Shown piece after piece: positions 26,915 to 36,252 of a DNA stretch of 40,263 nucleotides (the first letter of the stretch is position 1; the number at the start of each line of letters is the position of its first letter). Location of the stretch: assembly GCA_900318175.1 (NCBI GenBank), contig ONJQ01000023.1, forward strand, positions 1-40,263, given 5' to 3'. A program made the translations under genes and the position numbers. Source of the DNA: an uncultured Bacteroidales bacterium (GTDB taxonomy: Bacteria > Bacteroidota > Bacteroidia > Bacteroidales > P3). The notes below the pieces were generated by a model, which did not search any database, was not told the DNA's origin, and saw only the letters and a program-made list of their open reading frames with translations.

Positions 26915-27925
26915 TTATCTCAGGTCTTCGTCCTGGACGTGCGCAGCGGGGTCAGGATTGTTGAGGGTGGGACGGACAATGGTGTCCTCGTCCTTGTCGG
27001 TTTCAGGGGCAGGCAGGGGCTCCTCTTGGTATTCGTCCTGAAGGCCGCGACGACGGCGATGGCGGTGGGAGTGCTGTTTGTGCTCCTCGATGGTCTCTCC
27101 AGCCACAATGCCAGTGGGGACGGCTATGATAGAGTAGCCAAGGAGCATAACGATGGTGGCGATAAACTGGCCCGTTGCAGTGACGGGAGCAATGTCGCCG
27201 TAACCCACGGTTGTGATGGTGACAATGGCCCAGTAGATGCCACGCGGAATGCTGGAGATGGCGGGGTTGACTTTGCCCTCGATGCCATACATGGTGGCGC
27301 CAAGAATGACGGCAAAGATGAAGACGAACATCATAAAGATGACAATCTTGATGCCACTGCGCCGCAAGGCGTTGAGGAGGAAACGGCTCTCGTCAAGGAA
27401 ACGCTGCATCCTAAAAATGCGGAAGATGCGGAGCATACGCATGAGTCGGAGGACGGAAAGGGTGGAGGCGGCGGGGACAAGCAGGCTGAGCCACGAGGGG
27501 AAGATGGAGAGGAAGTCGATAATGCCGTAGAAGGAGAGGACGTAGCGCCAGGGCTTGTTGAGGCAGTATATGCGGAGGTAGTACTCGAAGGTGAAAAGGA
27601 TGGTGAAGACCCAGCCAATGATGCGCATGGTGAGGGAGAACCACTGGGAGGTGCTGGCGACACTTTCCAGCATGATGACGACGATGTTGAGTGCGATGAG
27701 AATGAGCAGCCAGATGTCGAACTTCTTACCGGCAGGGGTGTCGGCTTTGAAGATGATGGTGTAGATTTGCTGCTTGGTGAGGGATCGGTAGCGTTTGGGC
27801 AGGAGTACGGTGAAGAGAGCACGGTGCAAGATGCCGCCAATGAAGTTGATTATTTGGCGTGCTATTTCGGCGTAGGGGATACTGGCAATCCAGCGAATAA
27901 TGGCCTTAAAAGCATTCTTTATCAT
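26915..27925 (-). CDS. Voltage-gated K+ channel-like ion transporter
   Basis: A 336 aa inner-membrane cation channel of the six-helix voltage-gated superfamily. S1-S3 lie at about 70-140. An S4-like helix with regularly spaced arginines follows (LRLMRMLRIFRIFRMQR, R160-R175), then S5 near 190-212. The pore loop carries the K+ selectivity filter TVGYGD at 239-244, and S6 is near 253-275. An acidic, His/Arg-rich cytoplasmic tail follows (KQHSHRHRRRRG, then PAPETDKDEDT). It begins 12 bases downstream of the M16 peptidase stop, so they are cotranscribed. Bacterial Kv-like channels of this type (KvAP/KchA-like) set membrane potential; the physiological role here is unknown. Confidence 0.92.
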   Translation of the reverse strand: MIKNAFKAIIRWIASIPYAEIARQIINFIGGILHRALFTVLLPKRYRSLTKQQIYTIIFKADTPAGKKFDIWLLILIALNIVVIMLESVASTSQWFSLTMRIIGWVFTILFTFEYYLRIYCLNKPWRYVLSFYGIIDFLSIFPSWLSLLVPAASTLSVLRLMRMLRIFRIFRMQRFLDESRFLLNALRRSGIKIVIFMMFVFIFAVILGATMYGIEGKVNPAISSIPRGIYWAIVTITTVGYGDIAPVTATGQFIATIVMLLGYSIIAVPTGIVAGETIEEHKQHSHRHRRRRGLQDEYQEEPLPAPETDKDEDTIVRPTLNNPDPAAHVQDEDLR

Positions 27926-27937
27926 AATATAATGTCT

Positions 27938-29227
27938 TTAATTGGCCTTCCGCAGTATGCGGAGGGTGGAACAATTATTGTGTTGCAAGGTCAGAGCCGC
28001 CTGGGAGAGGATGGGGAAGGAGGTAAGGCGGTAGACTTGAGGCTCGCGGTTGATGAGGTCGGTGTCGCCAATCATGTCGTAGTAGCAGAGGCTCAGCGCA
28101 CGGTCGGCTGCTTTGTATTGGGAGAAGAGGAAAGTGTTCTCGTATTTGTTGGCCACTTTCTCTATTTCGGTGGCAAGGGAGGGGGACTGCTTGGCGAGGT
28201 CGTTTTGCAGAAGTTCTATCTGCTCCCAGATGGCCTCTTCGGCACGTGACAGGGCTTGGGAACTATTGTCGTTCAACTTGCTGCTAATCACAAAAAGCCC
28301 AGGACCGAGGTCGCCAGTGATGTAGGCATTGATTTCGGAGAAGAGGTTGGTCTCCTGAACCAGTTTGCGGTACAGGCGCGAGGAGTGGCCGTTGCTGAGA
28401 AGGTCGCTGAGCATGTCGAAGGCATAGTAAGAGGGATTCCAGCGGTCGCAAGTGTGCCAAGCCATGTAGATGGCATTGTTGGGCACGTCGCGCAGTATTT
28501 CCTTGCATCTGGGAGCGGTCTGGCAAGGCTCGGTGGGATAGATACGGTGCCTCACATCGGGCAGTGGAGTGGAAGTGGAACGGTGCAGGGAGCCGAAAAC
28601 CTCGTCGGTCATGGCCAAGATGGAGTCAGGCTCCACATTGCCGGCAATGGCAAGGATGGCATTGTCAGGGCGGTAGAAACGGTCGTAGAATCGGCGCACG
28701 TCGTCCAGGGTGGCCTCTTGCACATGGCGGATGTCTGCACCGATGGTACACCAGCGGTAGGGATGCTGGGTGTAGCAGAGAGGCCGCAGGTGCATCCACA
28801 CGTCGCCGTAGGGCTGGTTGACATAGCGTTGGTTGTACTCCTCGGTCACAACCCGCTGCTGCACGTCGAGTACCTCCCAGTGGTCGCCGTCGGTGTTCCA
28901 GTCGCCTCCCATCCGATTGGCTTCGAGCGCGAGGGCCTCGCGCACATGTTGGGCTGGCAGGGTGAGGTAATAGTTGGTGTAGTCGTTATTGGTGAAAGCG
29001 TTGGCTTCGCCACCCAGGGCATCGACAGCTGCGTCGAAATCGGGGATCTGACGGGTGCCCCCAAACATGAGGTGCTCAAAGAGATGTGCAAAACCTGTGC
29101 GGTCGGGCTGCTCGTCGCGAGCCCCCACACAGTAAAGGAGGTTGACCGTGGCCAACGGAGTTGAGTTGTCACGATGTACCAGCACTCTCAATCCGTTGTC
29201 AAGCACATGGCGTACATATTCAATCAT
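27938..29227 (-). CDS. M16 family zinc peptidase
   Basis: A 429 aa member of the insulinase/mitochondrial processing peptidase family. The inverted zinc motif HLFEH is at 48-52, with the third ligand about E129 in VVTEEYNQ. The N-terminal half (LDNGLRVLVHRDNSTPLATVNLLYCVGARDE, ALGGEANAFTNNDYTNYY) is typical of the active half. The second inactive-like domain starts near 200 (PCQTAPRCKEI). No signal peptide, so it is probably cytoplasmic. Substrates are usually small unfolded peptides. First gene of the unit with the channel gene; divergent from ugd, with 199 bases between and no good promoter on this strand that I can see. Confidence 0.92.
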   Translation of the reverse strand: MIEYVRHVLDNGLRVLVHRDNSTPLATVNLLYCVGARDEQPDRTGFAHLFEHLMFGGTRQIPDFDAAVDALGGEANAFTNNDYTNYYLTLPAQHVREALALEANRMGGDWNTDGDHWEVLDVQQRVVTEEYNQRYVNQPYGDVWMHLRPLCYTQHPYRWCTIGADIRHVQEATLDDVRRFYDRFYRPDNAILAIAGNVEPDSILAMTDEVFGSLHRSTSTPLPDVRHRIYPTEPCQTAPRCKEILRDVPNNAIYMAWHTCDRWNPSYYAFDMLSDLLSNGHSSRLYRKLVQETNLFSEINAYITGDLGPGLFVISSKLNDNSSQALSRAEEAIWEQIELLQNDLAKQSPSLATEIEKVANKYENTFLFSQYKAADRALSLCYYDMIGDTDLINREPQVYRLTSFPILSQAALTLQHNNCSTLRILRKAN

Positions 29228-29304
29228 AATGCCCTAAAACGACGAGTGGACATAAATATTGTATCTTTTTTATGAAAAAAACGTGCAATTCCAAAAAAAA
29301 AACG

Positions 29305-29312
29305 TATATTTG
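29305..29312 (+). promoter_or_regulatory. Bacteroidota -7 box for ugd-upxY
   Basis: TATATTTG fits TAnnTTTG and lies 115 bases before the ugd ATG. No convincing -33 TTTG was found at the proper spacing; the upstream A-tract may act as an UP-like element. Confidence 0.5.
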
Positions 29313-29426
29313 CAATTTGATTATTGAGGTCAGATGCCGCTTATTAGTGTGTGACTGACCGTGGCTTCGCCTTGTTTGACAAGGATTAAAAGAGAGGGAG
29401 AAAACCCCTGAACATGTATTAAAAAG

Positions 29427-30722
29427 ATGAAGAAAATAACCGTTGCTGGAACAGGATACGTGGGGCTTAGCATTGCTACTTTGCTGGCCCAACACAACGA
29501 GGTTGTGGCTGTGGACATAGTGCAAGAGCGCGTGGACATGGTCAACCGCCGTCAGTCGCCCATCCAGGATGACTATATTGAACGTTTTTTCAGAGAGGAC
29601 CAGGCACTGAAGTCGCATGGCCAGGATACAGAAGAGTTTATTCTGAAGGCTCCGCTTTCCCTCACCGCAACAACGGATTGGCAACACGGCTATGCCGATG
29701 CGGAATTTGTGGTAATTGCCGCTCCGACCAACTACGACAGTGCAAAGAATTTCTTCGACACCTCAGCAGTAGAGGATGTCATTCAGAAGGTGATGCAGGT
29801 GAATCCAAAGGCCATCATGGTTATCAAGAGCACCATCCCGGTTGGGTACACGAAGAGCGTCAGCGAGCGGATGGGGACGAACCGCATACTTTTTGCCCCC
29901 GAATTCCTGCGGGAGTCAAAAGCACTTTATGACAATCTCTACCCCTCACGCATCATCGTGGGCAGCCGTCCGGGCGATAAGGAGATGCAAGAGGCTGCCA
30001 AGGAGTTTGCCGCTATCATCAAGGATGGAGCCATTGCCCAGGATGCTCCCGTCTTGTTGATGGGGACAACAGAGGCCGAGGCGGTAAAACTTTTTGCCAA
30101 TACCTATCTGGCACTCCGTGTAAGCTACTTCAATGAGCTGGACACCTATGCCGAGTTGAAAGGACTGGAAACCCAGCTGATTATCGAGGGCGTATGCCTC
30201 GACCCCCGCATCGGGTCCCATTATAACAACCCCTCATTCGGCTACGGCGGTTATTGCCTTCCCAAGGATACAAAGCAGTTGTTGGCAAACTATTCGGACG
30301 TACCGCAAGAACTCATCCGTGCCATCGTGGAGAGCAACAAGACCCGCAAGGACTTCATCGCTGACCAAGTGCTGAAAAAGGCAGGCTACTATACTTATTA
30401 CAGCCAGAACAACAACTGGTCGCAGACCGAGGAGCGGCCTTGTGTCATCGGGGTCTATCGGCTCACCATGAAAAGCAATAGCGACAATTTCCGACAGTCA
30501 AGCATACAGGGGGTCATGAAGCGCGTCAAAGCTAAGGGGGCGACGGTCATCATCTATGAGCCCACACTGCCAGATGGCAGCACATTCTTCGGTAGCCTTG
30601 TGGTCAACGACCTGGAGAAATTCAAGCAGCAAAGCCAAGCCATCATCGCCAACCGCTACGACGCAGTGCTGGACGATGTGGCAGACAAGGTATATACCCG
30701 GGATATTTTCCGTCGCGACTGA
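29427..30722 (+). CDS. ugd: UDP-glucose 6-dehydrogenase, paralogue 1
   Basis: Oxidises UDP-glucose to UDP-glucuronate with two NAD+, supplying uronic acid for surface polysaccharide. 431 aa with all three domains: Rossmann GTGYVG (8-13), central dimerisation helix, and C-terminal UDP-binding domain. Catalytic Cys277 is in [10 protein letters not shown], the conserved Thr-Ile-Pro and EFLR motifs are present, and the C-terminus ends [10 protein letters not shown]. It overlaps upxY by one base (TGATG), so translation is coupled. Base composition is GC-richer, like the housekeeping genes to its left. Its close relative at 32453 is AT-richer and 44 residues longer. Confidence 0.93.
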   Translation: MKKITVAGTGYVGLSIATLLAQHNEVVAVDIVQERVDMVNRRQSPIQDDYIERFFREDQALKSHGQDTEEFILKAPLSLTATTDWQHGYADAEFVVIAAPTNYDSAKNFFDTSAVEDVIQKVMQVNPKAIMVIKSTIPVGYTKSVSERMGTNRILFAPEFLRESKALYDNLYPSRIIVGSRPGDKEMQEAAKEFAAIIKDGAIAQDAPVLLMGTTEAEAVKLFANTYLALRVSYFNELDTYAELKGLETQLIIEGVCLDPRIGSHYNNPSFGYGGYCLPKDTKQLLANYSDVPQELIRAIVESNKTRKDFIADQVLKKAGYYTYYSQNNNWSQTEERPCVIGVYRLTMKSNSDNFRQSSIQGVMKRVKAKGATVIIYEPTLPDGSTFFGSLVVNDLEKFKQQSQAIIANRYDAVLDDVADKVYTRDIFRRD

Positions 30723-31252
30723 TGCTCAGCTGGTTTGTATACAGATGCCCATTCGGGAAAGAGCTGTCATTGCGTCAGAATGTAGAGACACTCTTTAATG
30801 TAGAGTGTTTCGTCCCGACCAAAAAGGTCCGTCAAAGGGACAAGCATGGACGGTTTGTGTGGGTTCAGAAAAGTGTGCTGACGGGCTATCTCTTCGTCAG
30901 GATAGAGAAGGAACGTCACCATCTCATCCCCCGCCGATTGATAATGCTTCACACTATGATCCAGCAGGCGGAAGGACTTTGGGTGCCTGTCATTGTTCCC
31001 GACAACCAGATGGCCAGTTTTATCCGCGTCTCGGGCAGTGAAGACGAACAGATTGCATACCTCGACCCAGCAAAACTCAACCTGAAGAAAGGCGACCGAG
31101 TACGTGTCATAGGCGGCAGTTTCGTGGGCGTGGAGGGAGTCTTCATGCAGATAGGCGGCAAGCACCAAAAACGAGTCATCATAGAACTTGAAGGGCTGAT
31201 AGCCGTAGCCACCGCCGCTATCCCCGCCTCAATGGTGGAGAAAATCGGTTGA
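30722..31252 (+). CDS. upxY: UpxY-type NusG paralogue, capsule transcription antiterminator
   Basis: Locus-specific antiterminator of the NusG/RfaH superfamily. In Bacteroides the UpxY proteins let RNA polymerase read through the leader of the polysaccharide operon they belong to. 176 aa: an NGN domain at about 1-110 ([25 protein letters not shown], then LTGYLFVRI), then a KOW-like segment near 120-145 (LKKGDRVRVIGGSFVGVEGVF) and a conserved end VIIELEGLIAVATAAIP. The ATG at 30722 overlaps the ugd stop by one base. No upxZ follows. The next gene is the exporter, across a 333-base leader with hairpins that could be its target. Confidence 0.88.
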   Translation: MLSWFVYRCPFGKELSLRQNVETLFNVECFVPTKKVRQRDKHGRFVWVQKSVLTGYLFVRIEKERHHLIPRRLIMLHTMIQQAEGLWVPVIVPDNQMASFIRVSGSEDEQIAYLDPAKLNLKKGDRVRVIGGSFVGVEGVFMQIGGKHQKRVIIELEGLIAVATAAIPASMVEKIG

Positions 31253-31403
31253 AGTACAGGTGTATAATGAATGATAATAAAGGTTCTCTACATCAACAAT
31301 CGATTAATACGTTCAACATTTCCCAAGAGTAAATGAATGGCAAGGTGCATTATTTGTGAATAAGTATTTGATGTATTTTTTTTCATGGATTAAAAAAAAG
31401 TTG

Positions 31404-31411
31404 TATCTTTG
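31404..31411 (+). promoter_or_regulatory. Promoter -7 box ahead of the exporter gene
   Basis: TATCTTTG matches TAnnTTTG exactly and is identical to the boxes at 86 and 5414. It lies 175 bases before the exporter ATG, with no TTTG at the normal -33 distance. The stretch upstream (31253-31403) is AT-rich and shows no gene. Confidence 0.6.
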
Positions 31412-31424
31412 TAGAGAAATACTT

Positions 31425-31489
31425 GGGGATTATTCCCCGATGGTTTCTTTGCAATACCCTAAGGTATAGTTATTTATACTACCTTTGGG
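31425..31489 (+). promoter_or_regulatory. Structured leader of the polysaccharide operon
   Basis: Two hairpins lie 14-78 bases after the -7 box: GGGGA/TCCCC (31425-31438), and a longer bulged stem CCC-AAGGTA/TACCTT-GGG (31457-31489). The second is followed by a T-rich but broken tract (GTTTCTATTATATT). Such a leader is where UpxY-type antiterminators act, so this is a candidate pause or attenuation site. The remainder to 31585 shows nothing else recognisable. Confidence 0.45.
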
Positions 31490-31585
31490 AGTGTTTCTAT
31501 TATATTAAGTTCCGTTAAATGACAGGCAAGCCAAGTTTTTAGAGAGCTATCCAAATCCGAGGCGACCCCGTTCACCGTTGTTAAA

Positions 31586-32446
31586 ATGAGAAGGTTTTTA
31601 TTAATTCTGCCGATTGCCTTTTTGGCGTTCACGACATCCTGTAGAGCCCCGATGGAGATGGCTTATATCAGCGATGCAGAACGCGACAGTGCCCAGCAGA
31701 TTCTCACTACTTATGCAAATACTATTCATACTGGAGACCAGTTATATATTTACGTTAGTAGTGAGATGATAGAGAGTGTTGTACCATTTAATCAGGAGAC
31801 ACACATTGAGGCTGTAGAGATGAGTAGAATGAACACGGTAAGTGTTGCTCGTGATGGAGGGAGCATACAGAATACATATACTTTGAAAAAAACAAAACAG
31901 ATTCAAGGTTATTTGGTTGACGACAATGGGTTTATCACTTTCCCTATTTTAGGGAAATTAATGGTCGCAGGTATAGGATACGATTCACTTCAAGTCCTTA
32001 TTCAAAATAGATTGATTAACGGGGGCTATGTGAACGATCCTGTCGTAACAGTGAGTCCAATGAATTTCAGGGTTTCAGTAGTGGGGGAAGTACGTGTACC
32101 GCAAGAGTTACATGTGGTTGGCGAACGCTTGACTATTTTTGAGGCCTTAGCTATGTGTGGCGACATTACAGATTCTGGCATGAGGAACAATGTAGTGGTT
32201 ATGAGAGAAAAGAACGGAGAGGTGATACCTATTGAAATAGATTTGACCAAAAAAACAATTTTTGATTCAGAGGTTTATTATTTGAGGCAAAATGACATAG
32301 TTTATGTCGAACCTACCTTGGCGAAAAAACGTCGTTCAGAAATGAACCCCGAATGGCCGAAATATGCGTCGCTTGGGGTTTCGGTAGCGGTATGGGTTAG
32401 TACTATGCTACGCCGCTCAATTCGTATTAATAATGCATTAAATTAG
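31586..32446 (+). CDS. Polysaccharide export lipoprotein, Wza-like
   Basis: Outer-membrane lipoprotein of the polysaccharide export (OPX/Wza) family that forms the exit channel for capsule or exopolysaccharide. 286 aa. Lipoprotein signal MRRFLLILPIAFLAFTTSC with lipidated Cys19. The Poly_export region runs about 45-165 (HTGDQLYIYVSSEMIE, then LVDDNGFITFPILGKLMVAGI). An SLBB-like domain follows at about 168-245 (VSVVGEVRVPQELHVVGERLTIFEALAMCGDI). A C-terminal hydrophobic segment (YASLGVSVAVWVSTML) is typical of the Bacteroidota branch. No Wzc-like tyrosine kinase follows here; it may be further downstream. First gene of the AT-rich part of the locus. Confidence 0.92.
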   Translation: MRRFLLILPIAFLAFTTSCRAPMEMAYISDAERDSAQQILTTYANTIHTGDQLYIYVSSEMIESVVPFNQETHIEAVEMSRMNTVSVARDGGSIQNTYTLKKTKQIQGYLVDDNGFITFPILGKLMVAGIGYDSLQVLIQNRLINGGYVNDPVVTVSPMNFRVSVVGEVRVPQELHVVGERLTIFEALAMCGDITDSGMRNNVVVMREKNGEVIPIEIDLTKKTIFDSEVYYLRQNDIVYVEPTLAKKRRSEMNPEWPKYASLGVSVAVWVSTMLRRSIRINNALN

Positions 32447-32452
32447 TTTGAT

Positions 32453-33880
32453 ATGAATATAGCTGTTGCAGGAACAGGGTATGTTGGTTTGAGCGTAGCA
32501 ACATTGTTGTCACGTCAGAATCATGTAACGTCAGTTGATATTGTCCCAGAACGGGTGGATTTGGTAAATAATAAAAAAAGTCCAATTCAGGATGACTATA
32601 TTGAGGCATTCTTAGATGGCTTTTTTGCTACGACAGATAAGGATATCAAGGATTGGCGTAATGGTGTAACAAACTCTATTCAGCCAATATCGTTAAATCT
32701 CCATGCGACTCTTGATTGGCAATCAGGTTATAAAGATGCAGATTTCGTAGTTATAGCCGCACCTACAAATTATGACACCCAGAAGAATTTTTTCGACACA
32801 TCGGCAGTAGAGGATGTCATTGACAAGGTTATCCAAGTAAACCCCGATGCTGTGATGGTTATTAAAAGTACCATCCCGGTAGGCTATACACGTAGCTTAT
32901 ACGTTCGTTATGCTCAGAAAGGAGTGAAGCGGTTTAACCTTTTGTTCGCCCCAGAATTTTTGCGCGAGAGCAAAGCATTATATGATAATCTTTACCCCAG
33001 CCGAATTATAGTGGGATATCCAAAGATTATTGATAGACCAGAGTTTGCTAAAGAGAATGAGGCTATACTTGCGGTATCAGATGTTAATTTCTTGGAACAG
33101 AAAGCTCATCAATTCTCAGATCTGTTAAAAGAGGCGGCTGTCGGGCCAAGTCTGGATTCGGATTACTGGAAATCTTGTACCAAATCAGATGCAAAAGCTC
33201 ATCGTGATGCAATCCCTCGACTTTATATGGGTATGAAGGAAGCTGAGGCTGTCAAACTCTTTGCCAACACCTATTTGGCACTACGTGTTAGTTATTTTAA
33301 TGAGTTAGACACATACGCTGAGATAAAGGGACTAGACACCATGTCTATCATTAACGGCATTGGTTTGGATCCTCGTATTGGCACCCATTATAACAACCCC
33401 AGTTTTGGTTATGGTGGTTATTGCCTACCCAAAGATACTAAGCAGTTGTTGGCTAACTACGAGGATGTTCCGCAGAATATGATCTCAGCCATCGTAGAGA
33501 GCAATAAAACACGGAAAGACTATATTGCAGATGCCGTATTGCGTAAGGCAGGCTATTATGAAGGCAGCAGTGCTTATGATGCTAACAAAGAACATCAATG
33601 TGTTATCGGAGTCTATCGTCTAACTATGAAAAGTAACTCTGACAACTTCCGCCAGAGCGCGATTCAAGGTATTATGAAAAGGATAAAGGCAAAGGGTGCC
33701 GAAGTCATCATCTATGAACCGACGCTTCCCGACGGCGATACATTCTTTGGTAGTAGAGTGTTGAACGACTTGACTAAATTCAAACAACAGAGCCAAGCCA
33801 TTATCGCTAACCGCTACGATTCCTGTCTTGATGACGTACAGGATAAAGTTTATACAAGAGATTTGTTTAGAAGAGATTAA
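32453..33880 (+). CDS. ugd: UDP-glucose 6-dehydrogenase, paralogue 2
   Basis: Second enzyme for UDP-glucuronate in the same locus, 475 aa. Rossmann GTGYVG (7-12), catalytic Cys324 in [10 protein letters not shown], and a C-terminus nearly identical to paralogue 1 over the last 90 residues ([20 protein letters not shown] and onward). The 44 extra residues fall mainly in two insertions: one near 55-75 and one near 190-255 ([22 protein letters not shown], then [22 protein letters not shown]). Codons are clearly more A/T-ending than in paralogue 1, so the copies did not arise by a recent tandem duplication. It starts 6 bases after the exporter stop and lies 22 bases before the epimerase gene. Confidence 0.93.
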   Translation: MNIAVAGTGYVGLSVATLLSRQNHVTSVDIVPERVDLVNNKKSPIQDDYIEAFLDGFFATTDKDIKDWRNGVTNSIQPISLNLHATLDWQSGYKDADFVVIAAPTNYDTQKNFFDTSAVEDVIDKVIQVNPDAVMVIKSTIPVGYTRSLYVRYAQKGVKRFNLLFAPEFLRESKALYDNLYPSRIIVGYPKIIDRPEFAKENEAILAVSDVNFLEQKAHQFSDLLKEAAVGPSLDSDYWKSCTKSDAKAHRDAIPRLYMGMKEAEAVKLFANTYLALRVSYFNELDTYAEIKGLDTMSIINGIGLDPRIGTHYNNPSFGYGGYCLPKDTKQLLANYEDVPQNMISAIVESNKTRKDYIADAVLRKAGYYEGSSAYDANKEHQCVIGVYRLTMKSNSDNFRQSAIQGIMKRIKAKGAEVIIYEPTLPDGDTFFGSRVLNDLTKFKQQSQAIIANRYDSCLDDVQDKVYTRDLFRRD

Positions 33881-33902
33881 TTGATTATTAATATTATTTC
33901 CA

Positions 33903-35018
33903 ATGCTACCCGAAAATATTGATTTATCAGGTAAGACTATTTTAGTGACAGGTGCTGCTGGTTTTATAGGCGCTTTTTTGGTAAAGCGTCTCTTATGTGA
34001 CTTCAAAAATATCAAGGTCATAGGTCTTGATAATATCAATGATTATTACATGGTTGAACTGAAATATCACAGGTTGGCCGAATTAGGGATAACTCGTGAT
34101 TTTGATGTTGAGGGCCAGGCAGTTCAGAGTAGTAGTTTTTCGAATTTTTCCTTTCTCAAAGGTGATTTGTCAGATAAAGAATTGGTTTCGGACATTTTTA
34201 AGAAGAACCACATTGATTTAGTCGTAAATTTAGCTGCTCAGGCTGGTGTCAGGTATTCAATTGAGAATCCAGATGCCTATATTCAGAGTAATATAGTAGG
34301 CTTTTATAATATCCTTGAAGCCTGTCGATACCACCCTGTGCAACACTTGGTTTACGCATCTTCATCAAGCGTTTATGGTGGCAACACTAAGATACCATTC
34401 AGCACAGATGATAATGTAGACCATCCAGTGAGTCTATATGCTGCCACCAAGAAAAGTAACGAACTCTTCGCTCATTGTTATAGTAAACTATATGATATTC
34501 CCACCACTGGCTTACGCTTCTTTACAGTATATGGCCCTGCAGGTCGACCTGACATGGCATATTTCGGATTTACAAATAAACTGTTAAGAGGCCAAACAAT
34601 TCAAATTTACAACTATGGTAACTGCCTTCGTGATTTCACCTATGTGGACGACATTGTTGAGGGAATAGTAAGGGTAATGAAGAAATCCCCGGAGAAGCGC
34701 ACAGGAGTAGATGGTTTGCCCATCCCACCTTACAAGGTCTACAATATTGGTGGTGGCCAGCCCGAGAATTTACTTGATTTCGTCAATATCTTGCAAGAAG
34801 AACTTGTCCGTGCAGGAGTATTGCCGAAGAATTACAACTTTGAAGAACACAAAGAGTTTGTCCCAATGCAGCCGGGTGATGTACCTATTACTTATGCTGA
34901 TTCATCGGCATTTGAACAAGATTTCGGTTTTGTACCGAAGATTACTTTGCGAGTTGGCTTAAGAAAGTTTGCGCAGTGGTATATGGATTATTATAAACAT
35001 CTGATTCCCATTTTTTAA
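33903..35018 (+). CDS. NAD-dependent epimerase, UDP-glucuronate 4-epimerase-like
   Basis: Short-chain dehydrogenase/reductase of the extended (epimerase) type, 371 aa. NAD-binding GAAGFIG (17-23), a catalytic Ser in the SSSSVYG region (153-159), Tyr179 and Lys183 in SLYAATKKS. The N-terminal GLDNINDYYMVELKYHRL and RFFTVYGPAGRPDMAYFGFTNKLLRGQTI match enzymes that turn UDP-glucuronate into UDP-galacturonate. That fits the Ugd product made next door. An unrelated 4-epimerase or dehydratase activity is possible. It lies 22 bases after ugd-2 and 67 bases before the short dehydrogenase gene. AT-rich, like its neighbours. Confidence 0.87.
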   Translation: MLPENIDLSGKTILVTGAAGFIGAFLVKRLLCDFKNIKVIGLDNINDYYMVELKYHRLAELGITRDFDVEGQAVQSSSFSNFSFLKGDLSDKELVSDIFKKNHIDLVVNLAAQAGVRYSIENPDAYIQSNIVGFYNILEACRYHPVQHLVYASSSSVYGGNTKIPFSTDDNVDHPVSLYAATKKSNELFAHCYSKLYDIPTTGLRFFTVYGPAGRPDMAYFGFTNKLLRGQTIQIYNYGNCLRDFTYVDDIVEGIVRVMKKSPEKRTGVDGLPIPPYKVYNIGGGQPENLLDFVNILQEELVRAGVLPKNYNFEEHKEFVPMQPGDVPITYADSSAFEQDFGFVPKITLRVGLRKFAQWYMDYYKHLIPIF

Positions 35019-35085
35019 TTATTCTGAAATTTTTATTGCTTAACACTAAATATTAACTATATATTGTCAATTAAAGATTAATAAT

Positions 35086-35841
35086 ATGATAAACGTTGGA
35101 ATAATTGGATGCGGCTTCGTTGGTGGAGCTCTTAAGGATTGGTTAGAACATAACAATCCAGAATGCAAACTATTTATCAGTGATCCCCCAAAGGGTTACA
35201 ATGATGATATGAAGAGTATTGATATCGCTTTTTTGCAGATACATGTTCCTACAGAAGACGATGGTACTCAGGATTTGCGTCTTATGAAAGAATTAATTAT
35301 CGGTCTTCCTGACGTGCCTGTTTTTGTCCGTACTACCATTCTCCCAGGTACTAGTGAGGTGCTATCGCGCGAAACGGGACATAAGGTGCATTATATGCCT
35401 GAGTTCCTTACCGAGCGTACCCATATTGAAGACTTCAAAAAACAGACTATGGTGTTCACGGGCGCTCATGATTTGCTTACCAAGATTTTTGTCGGCAAAA
35501 AGTTCACTGTTATGACTCCGCTGGAGGCAGAGTTGACAAAATACATGCACAATGTGTTTGGTGCATACAAGGTGACCTATTTCAACGCATGTCGCGAATA
35601 CTGTGAACAGATGGGTGCCGATTGGCGCAAGGTGCATACCGGTATACTGCTTTCTGGTTATATAAACGATACCCATACATATGTTCCTGGTCCTGATGGT
35701 AAGTATGGCTATGGGGGCAAATGCTTCCCCAAAGACGTCAACGCCTTTGCTAAGATGACCGAAGGTTCACCTCTCGGAATTCTATTGGAACACCTCCATG
35801 AACTAAATGTTCATTTTAGGGGTGTAGAAGAGCACATCTAA
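35086..35841 (+). CDS. Shortened UDP-glucose/GDP-mannose dehydrogenase family protein
   Basis: A 251 aa protein with the first two domains of nucleotide-sugar dehydrogenases only. Rossmann GCGFVG at 8-13, the THR-rich strand VFVRTTILPGTS (80-90), HYMPEFLTERTHIEDF (102-117), and Cys213 in GYGGKCFPKD where the thiohemiacetal forms. The C-terminal UDP-binding domain of about 130 residues is absent, and no frameshift continuation is seen downstream, where an in-frame stop is followed by unrelated sequence. Similar short forms exist in phage and capsule loci. Whether it is active is unknown; it may use another sugar nucleotide or act with a partner. Third dehydrogenase of this family in 6.5 kb. 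Confidence 0.8.
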   Translation: MINVGIIGCGFVGGALKDWLEHNNPECKLFISDPPKGYNDDMKSIDIAFLQIHVPTEDDGTQDLRLMKELIIGLPDVPVFVRTTILPGTSEVLSRETGHKVHYMPEFLTERTHIEDFKKQTMVFTGAHDLLTKIFVGKKFTVMTPLEAELTKYMHNVFGAYKVTYFNACREYCEQMGADWRKVHTGILLSGYINDTHTYVPGPDGKYGYGGKCFPKDVNAFAKMTEGSPLGILLEHLHELNVHFRGVEEHI

Positions 35842-36252
35842 TGTTAAATTATCCTTTTTTGATACATTAAATAGAGAAATATTCTCAGAGATTTCAACTG
35901 GATTTTTTTTATGGCTTAATGTTTGTTGTTCCGTTTACTATAAATTTGTAATGGCGAAGACTGTATTTCTATCCCGTTTACAGGTTTCGTGGTAGGGAGA
36001 TATTAGCCATAACATCAGTTGGATATCGTGCCTTTCTCGATGGACCTATTGGCTTTGGGTGGTATTTCGCGATTATTGAACCTCAAGACACAGTAGGTGT
36101 TTCCTTCATACTAGCAGGCCATCCCCTATGTCATACCTGGGTGTCAACCCATATGAATTAGACTTTGGGCAGTGTCGAAGATTATGTATATGATTGGGGT
36201 ATTATTTTATTGTGTTTCTCCAAAGTTGGTTTTCTTTTATGAGACCGTTTAT
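35842..36252. other. Spacer with possible gene remnant
   Basis: 411 bases without an intact gene. On the plus strand a frame is open from about 35872 to 36161 except for one stop at 35949-35951. Its end reads VGVSFILAGHP, faintly like the closing part of hexapeptide acyltransferases. The match is too weak for a call. A degraded gene is plausible in an AT-rich, variable locus. No promoter box found. Confidence 0.35.

Noticed and set aside
26939-28249. 436-codon plus-strand open frame opposite the channel and M16 peptidase genes
   Set aside because: It spans two well-supported minus-strand genes and is a low-complexity Asp/Gly/Glu shadow.
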